NCBI GenBank assembly: GCA_023386645.1
Contig: JAEWJI010000011.1
Coordinates: 50,874-114,873 of the forward strand
Origin: Pseudomonadota bacterium
GTDB taxonomy: Bacteria; Pseudomonadota; Alphaproteobacteria; Caulobacterales; Caulobacteraceae
Reading direction: 5' to 3'
DNA length: 64,000 nt
Shown here: positions 24,427-32,213 of the stretch, in pieces
Layout: each line of letters begins with the position of its first letter
How positions within the stretch are numbered: the stretch's first letter is position 1
Position numbers and translations under genes: made by a program
Notes under the pieces: model-generated
The model's input: the letters and a program-made list of their open reading frames with translations, nothing else
Database searches by the model: none
Told to the model about the DNA's origin: nothing

Positions 24427-24935
24427 GCGCCTCCATCGCCCTGGTGGTGGCACGGGGACGCAACGGCGTGATCGGGCGCGACGGCGACCTGCCCTGGCGG
24501 CTGCGGTCGGACCTGCAGCGGTTCAAGGCGGTGACGATCGGCAAGCCCTGCATCATGGGGCGCAAGACCTGGGATAGCCTGCCGCTGAAGCCCCTGCCGG
24601 GCCGGCTGAACCTGGTGCTGACGCGCGACCTGTCGTTCGAGGCCAAGGGCGCGGTCCCGGTGCACAGCGTGGACGAGGCGCTGGAGATCGCGCGGGAACA
24701 GGCGGCCGAAGACGGGGTGGACGAGATCGCCGTGATCGGCGGCGAGGCGATCTTCGCCGCCGTCCTGCCCCGCGCGCACAGGCTCTACATCACTGAGGTC
24801 GAGGCCTCGCCCGAGGGAGACGCGCGGTTCCCGCCATTCGACGAGACCCGCTTCACCGAGGTGCTGGCCGAACATCATCCGGCGGGCGATAAGGACGATC
24901 ACGCCTTCACCTTTCGCGTGCTGGAACGCCGCTGA
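24423..24935 (+). CDS. folA: dihydrofolate reductase
   Basis: Reduces dihydrofolate to tetrahydrofolate with NADPH, regenerating the cofactor that ThyA consumes. The family pattern is clear: SIALVVARGRNGVIGRDGDLPWRLRSDLQRFK, GKPCIMGRKTWDSLP, PLPGRLNLVLTR, the GG-containing IAVIGGEAIFAAVLPRA and LYITEVEASPEGDARFPPF. The length is 170 residues. The start ATG overlaps the previous stop (ATGA), which fixes the N-terminus. It is third in the thyA operon. Confidence 0.96.
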   Translation: MSASIALVVARGRNGVIGRDGDLPWRLRSDLQRFKAVTIGKPCIMGRKTWDSLPLKPLPGRLNLVLTRDLSFEAKGAVPVHSVDEALEIAREQAAEDGVDEIAVIGGEAIFAAVLPRAHRLYITEVEASPEGDARFPPFDETRFTEVLAEHHPAGDKDDHAFTFRVLERR

Positions 24936-24952
24936 ATCGAGGAGAGACCGTC

Positions 24953-25276
24953 ATGCTCGTCGCCACCACCAACGACCTGCCCGGCCACCGCATCGTCCGC
25001 CACATCGGCCTGGTGCGGGGCATCACGGTGCGCAGCCGCAATGCGCTGAGCGATATGGTCGGCGGCGTCCAGTCGATGCTGGGCGGCCGGGTCGGCGCCT
25101 ATGTGAAGCTGGCCGAGGCGGCGCGGGCCGAGGCGTACGACGAGCTGATCAAGCATGCGCGCTCCGAGGGGGCGAACGCCATCCTGGCCGTCCGCTACGA
25201 CGCCAACGAGATCATGCCCGGCATCACCGAGGTGCTGGCCTATGGCACCGCCGTGGTGGTCGAGCCGGCCGCCTGA
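24953..25276 (+). CDS. YbjQ / UPF0145 family protein
   Basis: A 107-residue cytoplasmic protein of the widespread YbjQ family (heavy-metal-binding-like fold, pentameric in known structures, function unresolved). Hallmarks are TTNDLPGHRIVRHIGLVRGITVRSRN and EGANAILAVRYDANEIMPGITEVLAYGTAVVVE. The ATG at 24953 has GAGGAGAG 9 nt upstream and follows folA by 17 bp, so it may be co-transcribed. Confidence 0.93.
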   Translation: MLVATTNDLPGHRIVRHIGLVRGITVRSRNALSDMVGGVQSMLGGRVGAYVKLAEAARAEAYDELIKHARSEGANAILAVRYDANEIMPGITEVLAYGTAVVVEPAA

Positions 25277-25330
25277 GGCGGATGGTTTCCGTCACTGGCG
25301 CGAGCTGATCGCCGGGCGCAGGGTCGCCCC

Positions 25331-25720
25331 ATGCGCACCCTCGCCTCGCTCTTGATCGCCCTCGCGTTCGCCGGCGCGGCCCGGGCGGATGTCCACCCCC
25401 GCTATCATGAGGCGAACAAGGCGGCGGCGGCCGCGGTCGTGGTCCTCGCCGTGCGGGTCGTGATCCCCGAGATCGACGGCGACGGCATGGGCGAATGCCT
25501 GATCGAAGGAGCCGTGTCGCGCGTGGAGCGTGGACGGGCGGCGGCCATCGGCGACGACGTCGCCCTGACCGTTCCCTGTTTCACCGAGGACGCGCAGCTG
25601 CCGTCCAGCGGCATCCAGTGGCAGGAGATGCAGGCGCTGGTCGGCTCGAACCACGGCCGCGTCTGGCTGGACGGGCGGGGCGAGCAGATCGAAGGCCGGT
25701 ACTACCAGATCATCGACTAG
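25331..25720 (+). CDS. hypothetical exported protein
   Basis: I do not recognise this 129-residue protein. It has a signal peptide (MRTLASLLIALAFAGAARA), a hydrophobic Ala/Val stretch right after it (AAAAAVVVLAVRVVIPEI), and a small beta-rich body with two Cys (GECLIEGAV, TVPCFTED) likely to form a disulfide. The Tyr-rich end is GRYYQIID. It ends in a TAG shared in opposite sense with the stop of the convergent mrp gene (4-nt overlap). Confidence 0.6.
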   Translation: MRTLASLLIALAFAGAARADVHPRYHEANKAAAAAVVVLAVRVVIPEIDGDGMGECLIEGAVSRVERGRAAAIGDDVALTVPCFTEDAQLPSSGIQWQEMQALVGSNHGRVWLDGRGEQIEGRYYQIID

Positions 25721-26769
25721 ATCAGGCGCTCGGCGATGGAGGCGAACCGGCGGGCGAGCGCGCTCTCGGGCTGGTCCAGGACCAACGGGCGGCCAGCGTC
25801 CCCGGCCAGGCGCAGGGCGGGGTCCAGCGGCAGGTCACCGAGGTAGGGGACGCCCAGCCGCGCGGCTTCCGCCTCGGCGCCGCCGCGACCGAACACCTCG
25901 CCGGACATGTTCTCGATCAGGCCCAGGGTGGGCACGCCCACCTTCTGGAACAGGGTGTGGGCCCGACGGGCGTCGGCGAGGGCCACCTCCTGGGGCGTCG
26001 AGACGACCACCGCCCCGTCCAGCGGCGTCTTCTGGATCAGGGTCAGCTGCACGTCGCCCGTCCCGGGCGGCAGATCGACGACCAGCACGTCCAACGGCGC
26101 CTCAGCCGTTCCCCATCGCGTCTGGGTCAGCATCTGGGTCAGGGCCTGGGAGGCCATCGGCCCGCGCCAGACCATGGCGTCCCCGGTCCCGGTCAGCAGA
26201 CCCACCGACATGGCCTTCAGCTCGTGCGCCTGGTGCGGCTCCATGGCTCCATCGCGGTATTCCGGCTTGCCGGACACGCCGAGCATGGTCGGCAGGGACG
26301 GGCCGTACACGTCGGCGTCCAGCACCCCCACGGACAATCCGCGCAGGGCCAGGGCCGCGGCCAGGTTCACCGCCACCGTCGACTTGCCCACCCCGCCCTT
26401 GCCGGAAGCGACGGCCAGGACTCGCTTCACATGGGCCGGACGGTCGGTCGGAACCGGCGCGCGCGGTCGCCCCTGGTCCACGGCCTGGGGCGACAGGGAG
26501 GCGGTGCGGCGCGGCGGCGGGGCCGGGGCCTCGGCGGTCAACACGACCGAGGTCCGAACGATGCCCGGCAGCGCCTTGAGCGCCGCTTCGGCCGCATCGC
26601 GCACCGGGGCGTAAAGCGACGCGTCGCCGGCAGTGGTCTCGAGCGCGAACCCGGCGCGGTCGGCGCCGATCGCAAGACCCTTGACCAGGCCAGCCTCGAC
26701 CAGCCCCTTCCCCGTCTTCGGATCGGGGATGGCGTCCAGAACGGCGAGCACGGCGGCGCGGTCGGGCAA
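25717..26769 (-). CDS. Mrp/ApbC/NBP35-family P-loop ATPase without the CxxC iron-sulfur motif
   Basis: A cytoplasmic ATPase of the MinD superfamily; classic Mrp/ApbC members carry an Fe-S cluster for transfer to target proteins. An N-terminal MIP18-like (DUF59) domain (about residues 1-75) precedes the ATPase domain, with the deviant Walker A VASGKGGVGKSTVAVNLA, LDADVYGPSLPTMLG and DLPPGTGDVQL. The CPxC segment normally found after IENMS is missing: the text runs IENMSGEVFGRGGAEAEA, and the protein has no cysteine at all. The start is uncertain: TTG at 26769 fits the domain start, while an ATG at 26850 would leave 9 bp to divergent miaA. Confidence 0.85.
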   Translation of the reverse strand: MPDRAAVLAVLDAIPDPKTGKGLVEAGLVKGLAIGADRAGFALETTAGDASLYAPVRDAAEAALKALPGIVRTSVVLTAEAPAPPPRRTASLSPQAVDQGRPRAPVPTDRPAHVKRVLAVASGKGGVGKSTVAVNLAAALALRGLSVGVLDADVYGPSLPTMLGVSGKPEYRDGAMEPHQAHELKAMSVGLLTGTGDAMVWRGPMASQALTQMLTQTRWGTAEAPLDVLVVDLPPGTGDVQLTLIQKTPLDGAVVVSTPQEVALADARRAHTLFQKVGVPTLGLIENMSGEVFGRGGAEAEAARLGVPYLGDLPLDPALRLAGDAGRPLVLDQPESALARRFASIAERLI

Positions 26770-26859
26770 TGCGGATATCCAGGCTTGCGAAGAGGTCCGG
26801 GCGCGTTCTATCGCCGCCGGCGGCGCCTTTCGACCCCCCGTCCGACCCAAGGAGGTCTC

Positions 26860-27756
26860 GTGCCCAACCGAACGACACGGCCGCTCATCACCTTGATCGG
26901 GGGCCCGACGGCCTCAGGCAAGTCGCGACTGGCCCTGAGGCTCGCGGAGGAAGGCGACGCTGTAATCGTCAACGCCGACAGCCAGCAACTCTACGCCGAC
27001 CTGCAGATCCTGACCGCGCGTCCAAGCGGAGAGGACGAGGCGCGGGCCGAACATCGCCTGTATGGCGTCGCCGACGGGGCGGACCCATGGTCGGTCGGTC
27101 GATGGGTCCGTGCGGTCACGCCCCTGCTCGCTGAACTGACGGCCGAGGGTCGGGCCGCGGTTCTTGTTGGAGGCACGGGGCTCTACTTCAACGCCCTGGT
27201 TCGAGGCCTGGCGGACATCCCGCCGCCCCCTGTGGAAGTCCTGGCTGCGGTCAGGACCTTTTATGATGAGGCGGGCGAATCCGCGGTGCGGCGCCGGTTG
27301 GGTGAGGTGGACCCCCATTCGGCCCGGGCCATCGCGCCCGGCGACCGGCAGCGCCTCGTGCGAGCGCTCGCCGTGGCCGAGGCCACCGGCCGGCCATTGA
27401 GCGACTGGCGGGCGGAGACAAGGCCCATCCTTGCGGCGGGAACCTACGAGGCGCTGGTGATCGAGCCTGATCGCCAGAGCCTCTACGCGGCATGCGACGC
27501 CCGGGTCGGCACGATGATCGAAACCGGGGCCCTTGACGAAGTGCGGCGTTTAATGACGCGCGACCTGGATCCGAACCTGCCGATCATGAAGGCGGTCGGG
27601 GTTCCGCAGCTCGCCCAAGCCCTGACGGGAACAATCACGCTGGCCGACGCAGCAGCCGCTATGCGGCAGGCGACACGCAACTACGCCAAACGCCAGCTGA
27701 CATGGTTCCGGAACCAGACGCCTGAGTGGATCCGAACCACTTTCCCCGAACCCTGA
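26860..27756 (+). CDS. miaA: tRNA dimethylallyltransferase
   Basis: Transfers dimethylallyl from DMAPP to A37 of tRNAs reading U-starting codons. The P-loop is LIGGPTASGKSRLALRLAE. Further motifs are VIVNADSQQLYADLQILTARP, AVLVGGTGLYFNALVRGL, GDRQRLVRALAVAEATGRPLSDW and the C-terminal MKAVGVPQL and RNYAKRQLTWFRNQ. The length is 298 residues. The start is GTG at 26860 with an AAGGAGG centred 8 nt upstream; no nearby ATG fits. It is divergent from mrp. Confidence 0.95.
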   Translation: MPNRTTRPLITLIGGPTASGKSRLALRLAEEGDAVIVNADSQQLYADLQILTARPSGEDEARAEHRLYGVADGADPWSVGRWVRAVTPLLAELTAEGRAAVLVGGTGLYFNALVRGLADIPPPPVEVLAAVRTFYDEAGESAVRRRLGEVDPHSARAIAPGDRQRLVRALAVAEATGRPLSDWRAETRPILAAGTYEALVIEPDRQSLYAACDARVGTMIETGALDEVRRLMTRDLDPNLPIMKAVGVPQLAQALTGTITLADAAAAMRQATRNYAKRQLTWFRNQTPEWIRTTFPEP

Positions 27757-27791
27757 TTATTGCTATGAGGCGAAAATCTAGGAGATTTCCA

Positions 27792-28058
27792 ATGTTCAGC
27801 GCCCTGCTCCTCTCCGTCGCCCTGCAAGCCGCGCAGCCGGCTCAGCAAGCGACGGCCACCCAGGAAGATCCGCAACGGCTGGTCTGCCGCACGGAGTCCG
27901 TCGTGGGCTCTAACCGCCGCCGTCGCGTCTGCCTGACGGCGGCCGAGCGCGATGCGATGCGCAACCACTCGCGCGAGATCCGTGAGAACATGGACCGCCA
28001 GTACAACGAGGGCGCTGCCGGCGCGTCCGGTGGACCAGCCAACCCCTGGGCGGGTTGA
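27792..28058 (+). CDS. small exported protein of unknown function
   Basis: An 88-residue protein with a short signal-peptide-like start (MFSALLLSVALQAAQPAQQ). A conserved-looking core, LVCRTESVVGSNRRRRVCLTAAERDAMRNHSREIRENMDRQ, has two Cys 18 residues apart around a basic loop. Comparable small periplasmic proteins are common in alphaproteobacteria without an assigned role. The ATG at 27792 has AGGAG seven bases upstream; in-frame codons further 5' lack one. It is followed by the ssrA gene. Confidence 0.6.
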   Translation: MFSALLLSVALQAAQPAQQATATQEDPQRLVCRTESVVGSNRRRRVCLTAAERDAMRNHSREIRENMDRQYNEGAAGASGGPANPWAG

Positions 28059-28087
28059 ACCTCCTCGGCTGAAGTCTTATATTCGGT

Positions 28088-28428
28088 CTGTCCGGGTTCG
28101 CCCGGACTATGGCGATAAACGCGCCTGTAATAAGCGGACCGGACCCGGGTGCGATTCCCGGCGGCTCCACCAAATCTCCTTCGCGTTATCGGCGGAGAGC
28201 TGCGGGGCCGACTAGCATCGACGGACGTGTAAAGAGGACTGCTTTCGCTCGTCCTGGCCCACCGTATCGGGCCTTTAAACTACCTGCGAACGATAACTTC
28301 GCTGAAGAAGTCCGCCTCGCCGCGTAATGCGGTTCGGTTGATTTCGACCTTTAAGTCCTAGGGGTTCAGATCCCTGGGCGGGGCCTGTCGGGAGCCTGGC
28401 AACAGAATCCCGGCGCTATTCCCGACAT
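28088..28428 (+). ncRNA. ssrA: tmRNA, circularly permuted two-piece alphaproteobacterial form
   Basis: Rescues stalled ribosomes and adds a degradation tag. The 3' acceptor piece comes first: a T arm (stem CCGGG/CCCGG, 28145-28161) leads into acceptor strand CGGCTCC and ends ACCA at 28172. After an intervening segment of about 31 nt, the coding piece begins at 28204 with GGGGCCG, which pairs with that strand (one G-U). The resume codon is GCG at 28286 and the tag reads ANDNFAEEVRLAA then TAA (28325-28327). The 5' end, and the 3' end near the hairpin at 28386-28410, are approximate. The T loop is TGCGATT, with G where U55 normally stands. Confidence 0.9.
28286..28327 (+). other. tmRNA tag reading frame (ANDNFAEEVRLAA)
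   Basis: Thirteen sense codons from GCG to GCG plus TAA. With the alanine carried by the tmRNA, the added tag is A-ANDNFAEEVRLAA. The AANDNFAE part is the SspB-binding end, as in Caulobacter. The final LAA/AA is the ClpX-recognised end. Confidence 0.92.
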
Positions 28429-28492
28429 TACCGACTTTCGTTAGGGCGTGCGCGCCGCTATCAGTCCCGCTGGCCGAAAGCCTGAGGATACG

Positions 28493-28978
28493 ATGGCCGT
28501 AGAAAAGCCCCCCGTCGACGAGATGCACTATGAGGCGCTGGCGCAGGACGCCCTGCGCGGCGTCGTGCGTTCGGCGCTGGAGCGGGCGGCCAGCCCAGGC
28601 GGCATCCCGGGCGCCCACCACTTCTACATCACCTTCAAGACCCGCGCCGCCGGGGTCTCGGTGCCTCCGGACATCCTCGCCAAGTATCCCGACGAGATGA
28701 CCGTGGTGCTCCAGCACCAGTACTGGGACCTCGCCATCGAGCATGACCTGTTTTCGGTGATGCTGAAGTTCGGCGGCATGCCCAAGGTCCTGACCGTGCC
28801 CTACAAGGCCGTGACCCGCTTCTACGACCCGAGCGTGCAATTCCTGCTGCAGTTCGAACCGCCGGAGGTGCCGGCTGAGCCGGTCCCCGCCTTGCCCGCG
28901 GCGCCAGCTGAGGCGCCCGCAGCCGAGGCGGACGATACGCCCAAGGTCATCTCCCTGGATCAGTTCCGCAAGAAATAG
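28493..28978 (+). CDS. sspB: ClpXP adaptor SspB, alphaproteobacterial type
   Basis: Binds the ssrA tag and delivers tagged proteins to ClpXP. The 161-residue protein has the SspB-alpha fold region (MHYEALAQDALRGVVRSALERAA, HHFYITFKTRAAGVSVPPDILAKYPDEMTVVLQHQYWDL, FGGMPKVLTVPYKAVTRFYDPSVQFLLQFE). A flexible Pro/Ala/Glu linker follows, then the C-terminal tail PKVISLDQFRKK, which is the expected ClpX-docking peptide. The start ATG 28493 has a GAGGA upstream; the longer in-frame N-terminus lacks homology. It lies about 65 bp after ssrA on the same strand. Confidence 0.95.
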   Translation: MAVEKPPVDEMHYEALAQDALRGVVRSALERAASPGGIPGAHHFYITFKTRAAGVSVPPDILAKYPDEMTVVLQHQYWDLAIEHDLFSVMLKFGGMPKVLTVPYKAVTRFYDPSVQFLLQFEPPEVPAEPVPALPAAPAEAPAAEADDTPKVISLDQFRKK

Positions 28979-29043
28979 GCGACTTCCGCATCGGTCCCTC
29001 CTGGGCTTATCCTCGCCTGAGGCGAAGGGCGGGGGCGCGACGC

Positions 29044-29811
29044 ATGGGTATCGGACGGATCATCCTAGCGCTGTGGCTGGCGGTGCTCACTCCCGCCTCT
29101 GCGCAGCCCCGTCCTGGGGATGCGCCCGCCTCAAGCCGTTTCGACGGCTGGGCGTCGGCCGTGATCGCGGCGGACTGGCGCGACAGCCAGGGGCAGCCGA
29201 TCGAAGCCTTCGACAACGCCCGGCGCGACCTGGCTGCGGCGTTCCGTGAAGCGGGACTGCCCGCCGAACACATGGTCGAGGCCAGCCTTCGACCGGATGC
29301 GGCCGAGCCGGCCGACGCCACTCGGACGGCGACGCGCTTCGCCGAGGCCGCGCAGCGGGCCCACCAGGGCTGTTTCTTCTACATCACCTCGCACGGCTCG
29401 CCCGAGGGAATCGTGTTCGGGCCCGACAGGGTGCTGACGCCGACCCTCGCCGCCACCCTGCTCCGCTCCGCCTGTGGAACCCGGCCGACGATCGTGGTGC
29501 TGTCCGCCTGTTTCTCAGGGGTCTTCGTCGATACGCTGTCCGCCCCAAACCGCATGATCCTCACCGCCGCGCGACGGGATCGCAGCTCTTTCGGCTGCGG
29601 CGCCGAGGCGACCTATCCTTATTTCGACGGCTGCGTGATCGAAGCCCTGAAGACCGCGAGCGACTTCCTCGCGCTCGCCGCCTCCGCCCGAACCTGCGTG
29701 TCCCGCCGCGAGACCGAAGAGAAGCTGGAGCCGCCTTCCGAGCCTCAGCTATTCGTCGGCGGCCAGATGCAGCTGCTGTTGCCGACCCTAAGGTTCAACC
29801 GCCCCGGCTAA
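29044..29811 (+). CDS. peptidase C13 (caspase/legumain-fold) family protein, exported
   Basis: A 255-residue protein with an N-terminal hydrophobic signal (residues 1-20, ending PASAQ). The catalytic dyad of clan CD peptidases is visible: His117 in FFYITSHGSPEGI and Cys156 in VVLSACFSGVFVDTL, each following a hydrophobic beta strand. A Cys-rich C-terminal part (CGAEATYPYFDGCVIEAL) follows. Members of this C13-like family cleave after Asn or Asp in eukaryotes; bacterial roles are little known. It is convergent with the RusA gene (4-nt overlap of ends). Confidence 0.82.
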   Translation: MGIGRIILALWLAVLTPASAQPRPGDAPASSRFDGWASAVIAADWRDSQGQPIEAFDNARRDLAAAFREAGLPAEHMVEASLRPDAAEPADATRTATRFAEAAQRAHQGCFFYITSHGSPEGIVFGPDRVLTPTLAATLLRSACGTRPTIVVLSACFSGVFVDTLSAPNRMILTAARRDRSSFGCGAEATYPYFDGCVIEALKTASDFLALAASARTCVSRRETEEKLEPPSEPQLFVGGQMQLLLPTLRFNRPG

Positions 29812-30161
29812 TCGCGGGGAAATACGCGGATCGCGATCCGTTCGCGTTCGCCCTCGTGCCGCTCGACCAGCAGACGCGCCACCTGGGCGTCATCGTGGAA
29901 CAGGTAGCCCTTGATCGCGTCGAGCAAGGCCTTGGCCAGGTTATCCAGGTCGATGTGCGGCGGCTCGCCTACATGCTCCATGCGGATCTCGACGACGAAA
30001 TCGCCCCAGGACGGCCGCGAGGTCCAATCCTTGCGCATGAACTCATAGACCAGGGGCTTGTAGTACTTGGCCTGGGTGGTCAGGCCCTCGATGGTGATCT
30101 CCACCGCTCCGCCGCTCTCTCGGGCCCTCACCTTGCCCGTTCCGATCCAGCTGGGAGTCAC
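29808..30161 (-). CDS. RusA family Holliday-junction endonuclease-like protein
   Basis: A 117-residue protein whose core PPHIDLDNLAKALLDAIKGYLFHDDAQVARL has the Asp residues and the Lys of RusA resolvases (D-x-D-N-x-x-K ... D-D). RusA cleaves Holliday junctions and is usually phage derived. Here no phage genes accompany it, and it may serve chromosomal recombination. It begins at the ATG at 30161 with the sequence MTPSWIGTGKVRARESGG. It is divergent from fumC, whose start is 84 bp away. Confidence 0.82.
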   Translation of the reverse strand: MTPSWIGTGKVRARESGGAVEITIEGLTTQAKYYKPLVYEFMRKDWTSRPSWGDFVVEIRMEHVGEPPHIDLDNLAKALLDAIKGYLFHDDAQVARLLVERHEGERERIAIRVFPRD

Positions 30162-30245
30162 CGCCGCCTGCTCGCCTTGCTAGCCATCATCCGCGTGCTA
30201 CACCCCCGCCCGTTCCTCCGCCACGCCTGAAGAGCCCGCCACAGC

Positions 30246-31634
30246 ATGACCGTCCGCAGCGAAACCGACACCTTTGGCCCCATCGAGGTCGCCGCCGATC
30301 GCTATTGGGGTGCGCAAGCTCAACGCTCGCTCGGCAACTTCAAGATCGGCTGGGAGAAGCAACCGCTGCCGATCGTGCGGGCTCTGGGGATCGTGAAGCG
30401 GGCCGCGGCCGAGACTAACATGGCCCTGGGCCGGCTGGATCCGAAGCTGGGAGACGTCATCGTCGCCGCCGCCAATGAGGTGATCGAGGGCAAGCTGAAC
30501 GACCACTTCCCGCTGGTCGTCTGGCAGACGGGATCGGGCACCCAGTCTAACATGAACGCCAACGAGGTGATCTCGAACCGCGCGATCGAGATGCTGGGCG
30601 GCGAAATGGGCTCCAAGACGCCGGTCCACCCCAACGACCACGTCAACATGAGCCAGTCGTCCAACGACACCTACCCCACGGCCATGCACATCGCCTGCGC
30701 CGAGGAGGTGGTGCACCGCCTGCTGCCGGCTCTGCGCACGCTCGGGAACGCGCTGAACGACAAGGCCGAGGCCTGGAAGGGCATCATCAAGATCGGTCGC
30801 ACCCACACCCAGGACGCCACGCCCCTGACGCTCGGCCAGGAGTTCTCGGGCTACGTCCAGCAGGTGACCAAGGGGATAGAGCGGATCGAGGCCACCCTGC
30901 CTGATCTAATGCAGCTGGCCCAGGGCGGCACCGCGGTGGGCACGGGCCTCAATGCGCCGGTCGGCTTCGCGGAAGGCGTGGCGGACAAGATCGCCCAGAT
31001 CACCGGCCTGCCCTTCACCAGCGCGCCCAACAAGTTCGAGGCCCTGGCCGCCCACGACGCCATGGTCATGAGCCACGGCGCGATCAACACGGTGGCGGCG
31101 AGCCTGTTCAAGATCGCCAACGACATCCGCTTCCTGGGCTCGGGCCCTCGCGCGGGCCTGGGCGAACTGGCGCTGCCGGAGAACGAGCCGGGGAGCTCGA
31201 TCATGCCGGGCAAGGTCAATCCGACCCAGGTCGAGGCCCTGACCCAGGTGTGCGTCCAGGTGTTCGGCAACCACGCGGCCATCACGTTCGCCGGCAGCCA
31301 AGGCCATTTCGAGCTGAACGTCTACAACCCGGTGATGGCCTACAACTTCCTGCAATCCGTGCGGCTGATGGCCGACGCGGCGATCAGCTTCACCGACAAC
31401 TGCGTCGTCGGCATCGAGCCGCGTGAGGACAACATCAAGCGGGGGTTGGAGAACTCCCTGATGCTGGTCACCGCCCTGAACGGACGCCTCGGCTACGACG
31501 CATGCGCCAAGATCGCCAAGACCGCGCACAAGAAGGGCACCACCCTGCGCGAGGAAGCGGTGGGCGGCGGCTACCTGACGAACGATGAGTTCGATCAGTT
31601 CGTACGGCCCGAAAAGATGATCTCCCCGAACTGA
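30246..31634 (+). CDS. fumC: fumarate hydratase, class II
   Basis: Iron-independent fumarase of the TCA cycle (fumarate to L-malate), a homotetramer of the aspartase/fumarase superfamily. Signatures are TDTFGPIEVAADRYWGAQAQRSLGNF, WQTGSGTQSNMNANEVI, HVNMSQSSNDTYPTAMH, GRTHTQDATPLTLGQEFSGY and the catalytic-loop GSSIMPGKVNPTQ. The 462-residue length is normal. It lies upstream of a small DUF4169/RHH gene group that often accompanies fumC in alphaproteobacteria. Confidence 0.97.
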   Translation: MTVRSETDTFGPIEVAADRYWGAQAQRSLGNFKIGWEKQPLPIVRALGIVKRAAAETNMALGRLDPKLGDVIVAAANEVIEGKLNDHFPLVVWQTGSGTQSNMNANEVISNRAIEMLGGEMGSKTPVHPNDHVNMSQSSNDTYPTAMHIACAEEVVHRLLPALRTLGNALNDKAEAWKGIIKIGRTHTQDATPLTLGQEFSGYVQQVTKGIERIEATLPDLMQLAQGGTAVGTGLNAPVGFAEGVADKIAQITGLPFTSAPNKFEALAAHDAMVMSHGAINTVAASLFKIANDIRFLGSGPRAGLGELALPENEPGSSIMPGKVNPTQVEALTQVCVQVFGNHAAITFAGSQGHFELNVYNPVMAYNFLQSVRLMADAAISFTDNCVVGIEPREDNIKRGLENSLMLVTALNGRLGYDACAKIAKTAHKKGTTLREEAVGGGYLTNDEFDQFVRPEKMISPN

Positions 31635-31652
31635 CGGCCGCCGCTGTTCCGA

Positions 31653-32084
31653 TCAGGCGTTCTCGGAGACGGTGAGCGTCTTGCCCTCGAACTCGCAGAC
31701 GTTCACGCCCCGCACGTCCATGTGCTGGCCGTTCGAGAACTGGGCGCGGAAGTCGTACATGCAGCTTTCGACTCCGTCGTCGATGCTGACGTCGATGGTG
31801 GCCCCGGACGGGGCGGTCTGATCACCCAGAATGTCCCGGTTCCAGGAGTTGGACTCGGCCGGCGAGATGTAGAGGTGGGTCAGGACATAGGGCGTCGCAT
31901 TCTCCAGTTTGAACGCCACCTCGGCCACCCCTTCCTCTCCCGCGGCCGGAGCGGCGGCGTCGGCGGCTGGCGCGGCCGCATCGGAAGCAGCGGCATCAGG
32001 GGTCGGAGCCTGGGCGTCTTCGCCGGAGCCACAGGCCGTCAGGAGCGCGGCGGCGGCGCCGACGAGAATCAGTTGCTTGATCAT
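31653..32084 (-). CDS. lipoprotein paralogous to the secreted protein at 7679-8062
   Basis: A 143-residue lipoprotein with lipobox LLTAC (Cys18), an Ala/Pro/Asp linker (residues 20-48) and one domain of about 85 residues: VAFKLENATPYVLTHLYISPAESNSWNRDILGD ... ESCMYDFRAQFSNGQHMDVRGVNVCEFE. The same domain pattern, with the W-x-x-(D/N)-I-L motif, a central C-x-x-D, a DG turn and a late Cys, is in the 7679-8062 protein. I recall similar short alphaproteobacterial proteins of unknown function (SPxxxxxW...DxLG... CxYDxRAxFxDG). It is convergent with fumC. Confidence 0.7.
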   Translation of the reverse strand: MIKQLILVGAAAALLTACGSGEDAQAPTPDAAASDAAAPAADAAAPAAGEEGVAEVAFKLENATPYVLTHLYISPAESNSWNRDILGDQTAPSGATIDVSIDDGVESCMYDFRAQFSNGQHMDVRGVNVCEFEGKTLTVSENA

Positions 32085-32213
32085 GGATTTTCCCCGATCG
32101 GCAGAGCGCCGACAGCCAACGCTAGAACCAAAACAGTGTTACGTCGAGAACAACGTTAGGTGGGCGATTGGCCGCGGGTTTCGGCGACGTGGCGGCTCTG
32201 GCAAGATCGATCG

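Noticed and set aside
25495..26860. A long plus-strand frame running into miaA that would fuse about 450 residues to its N-terminus
   Set aside because: The extension is antisense to mrp. MiaA homology starts at the GTG with a perfect AAGGAGG upstream.
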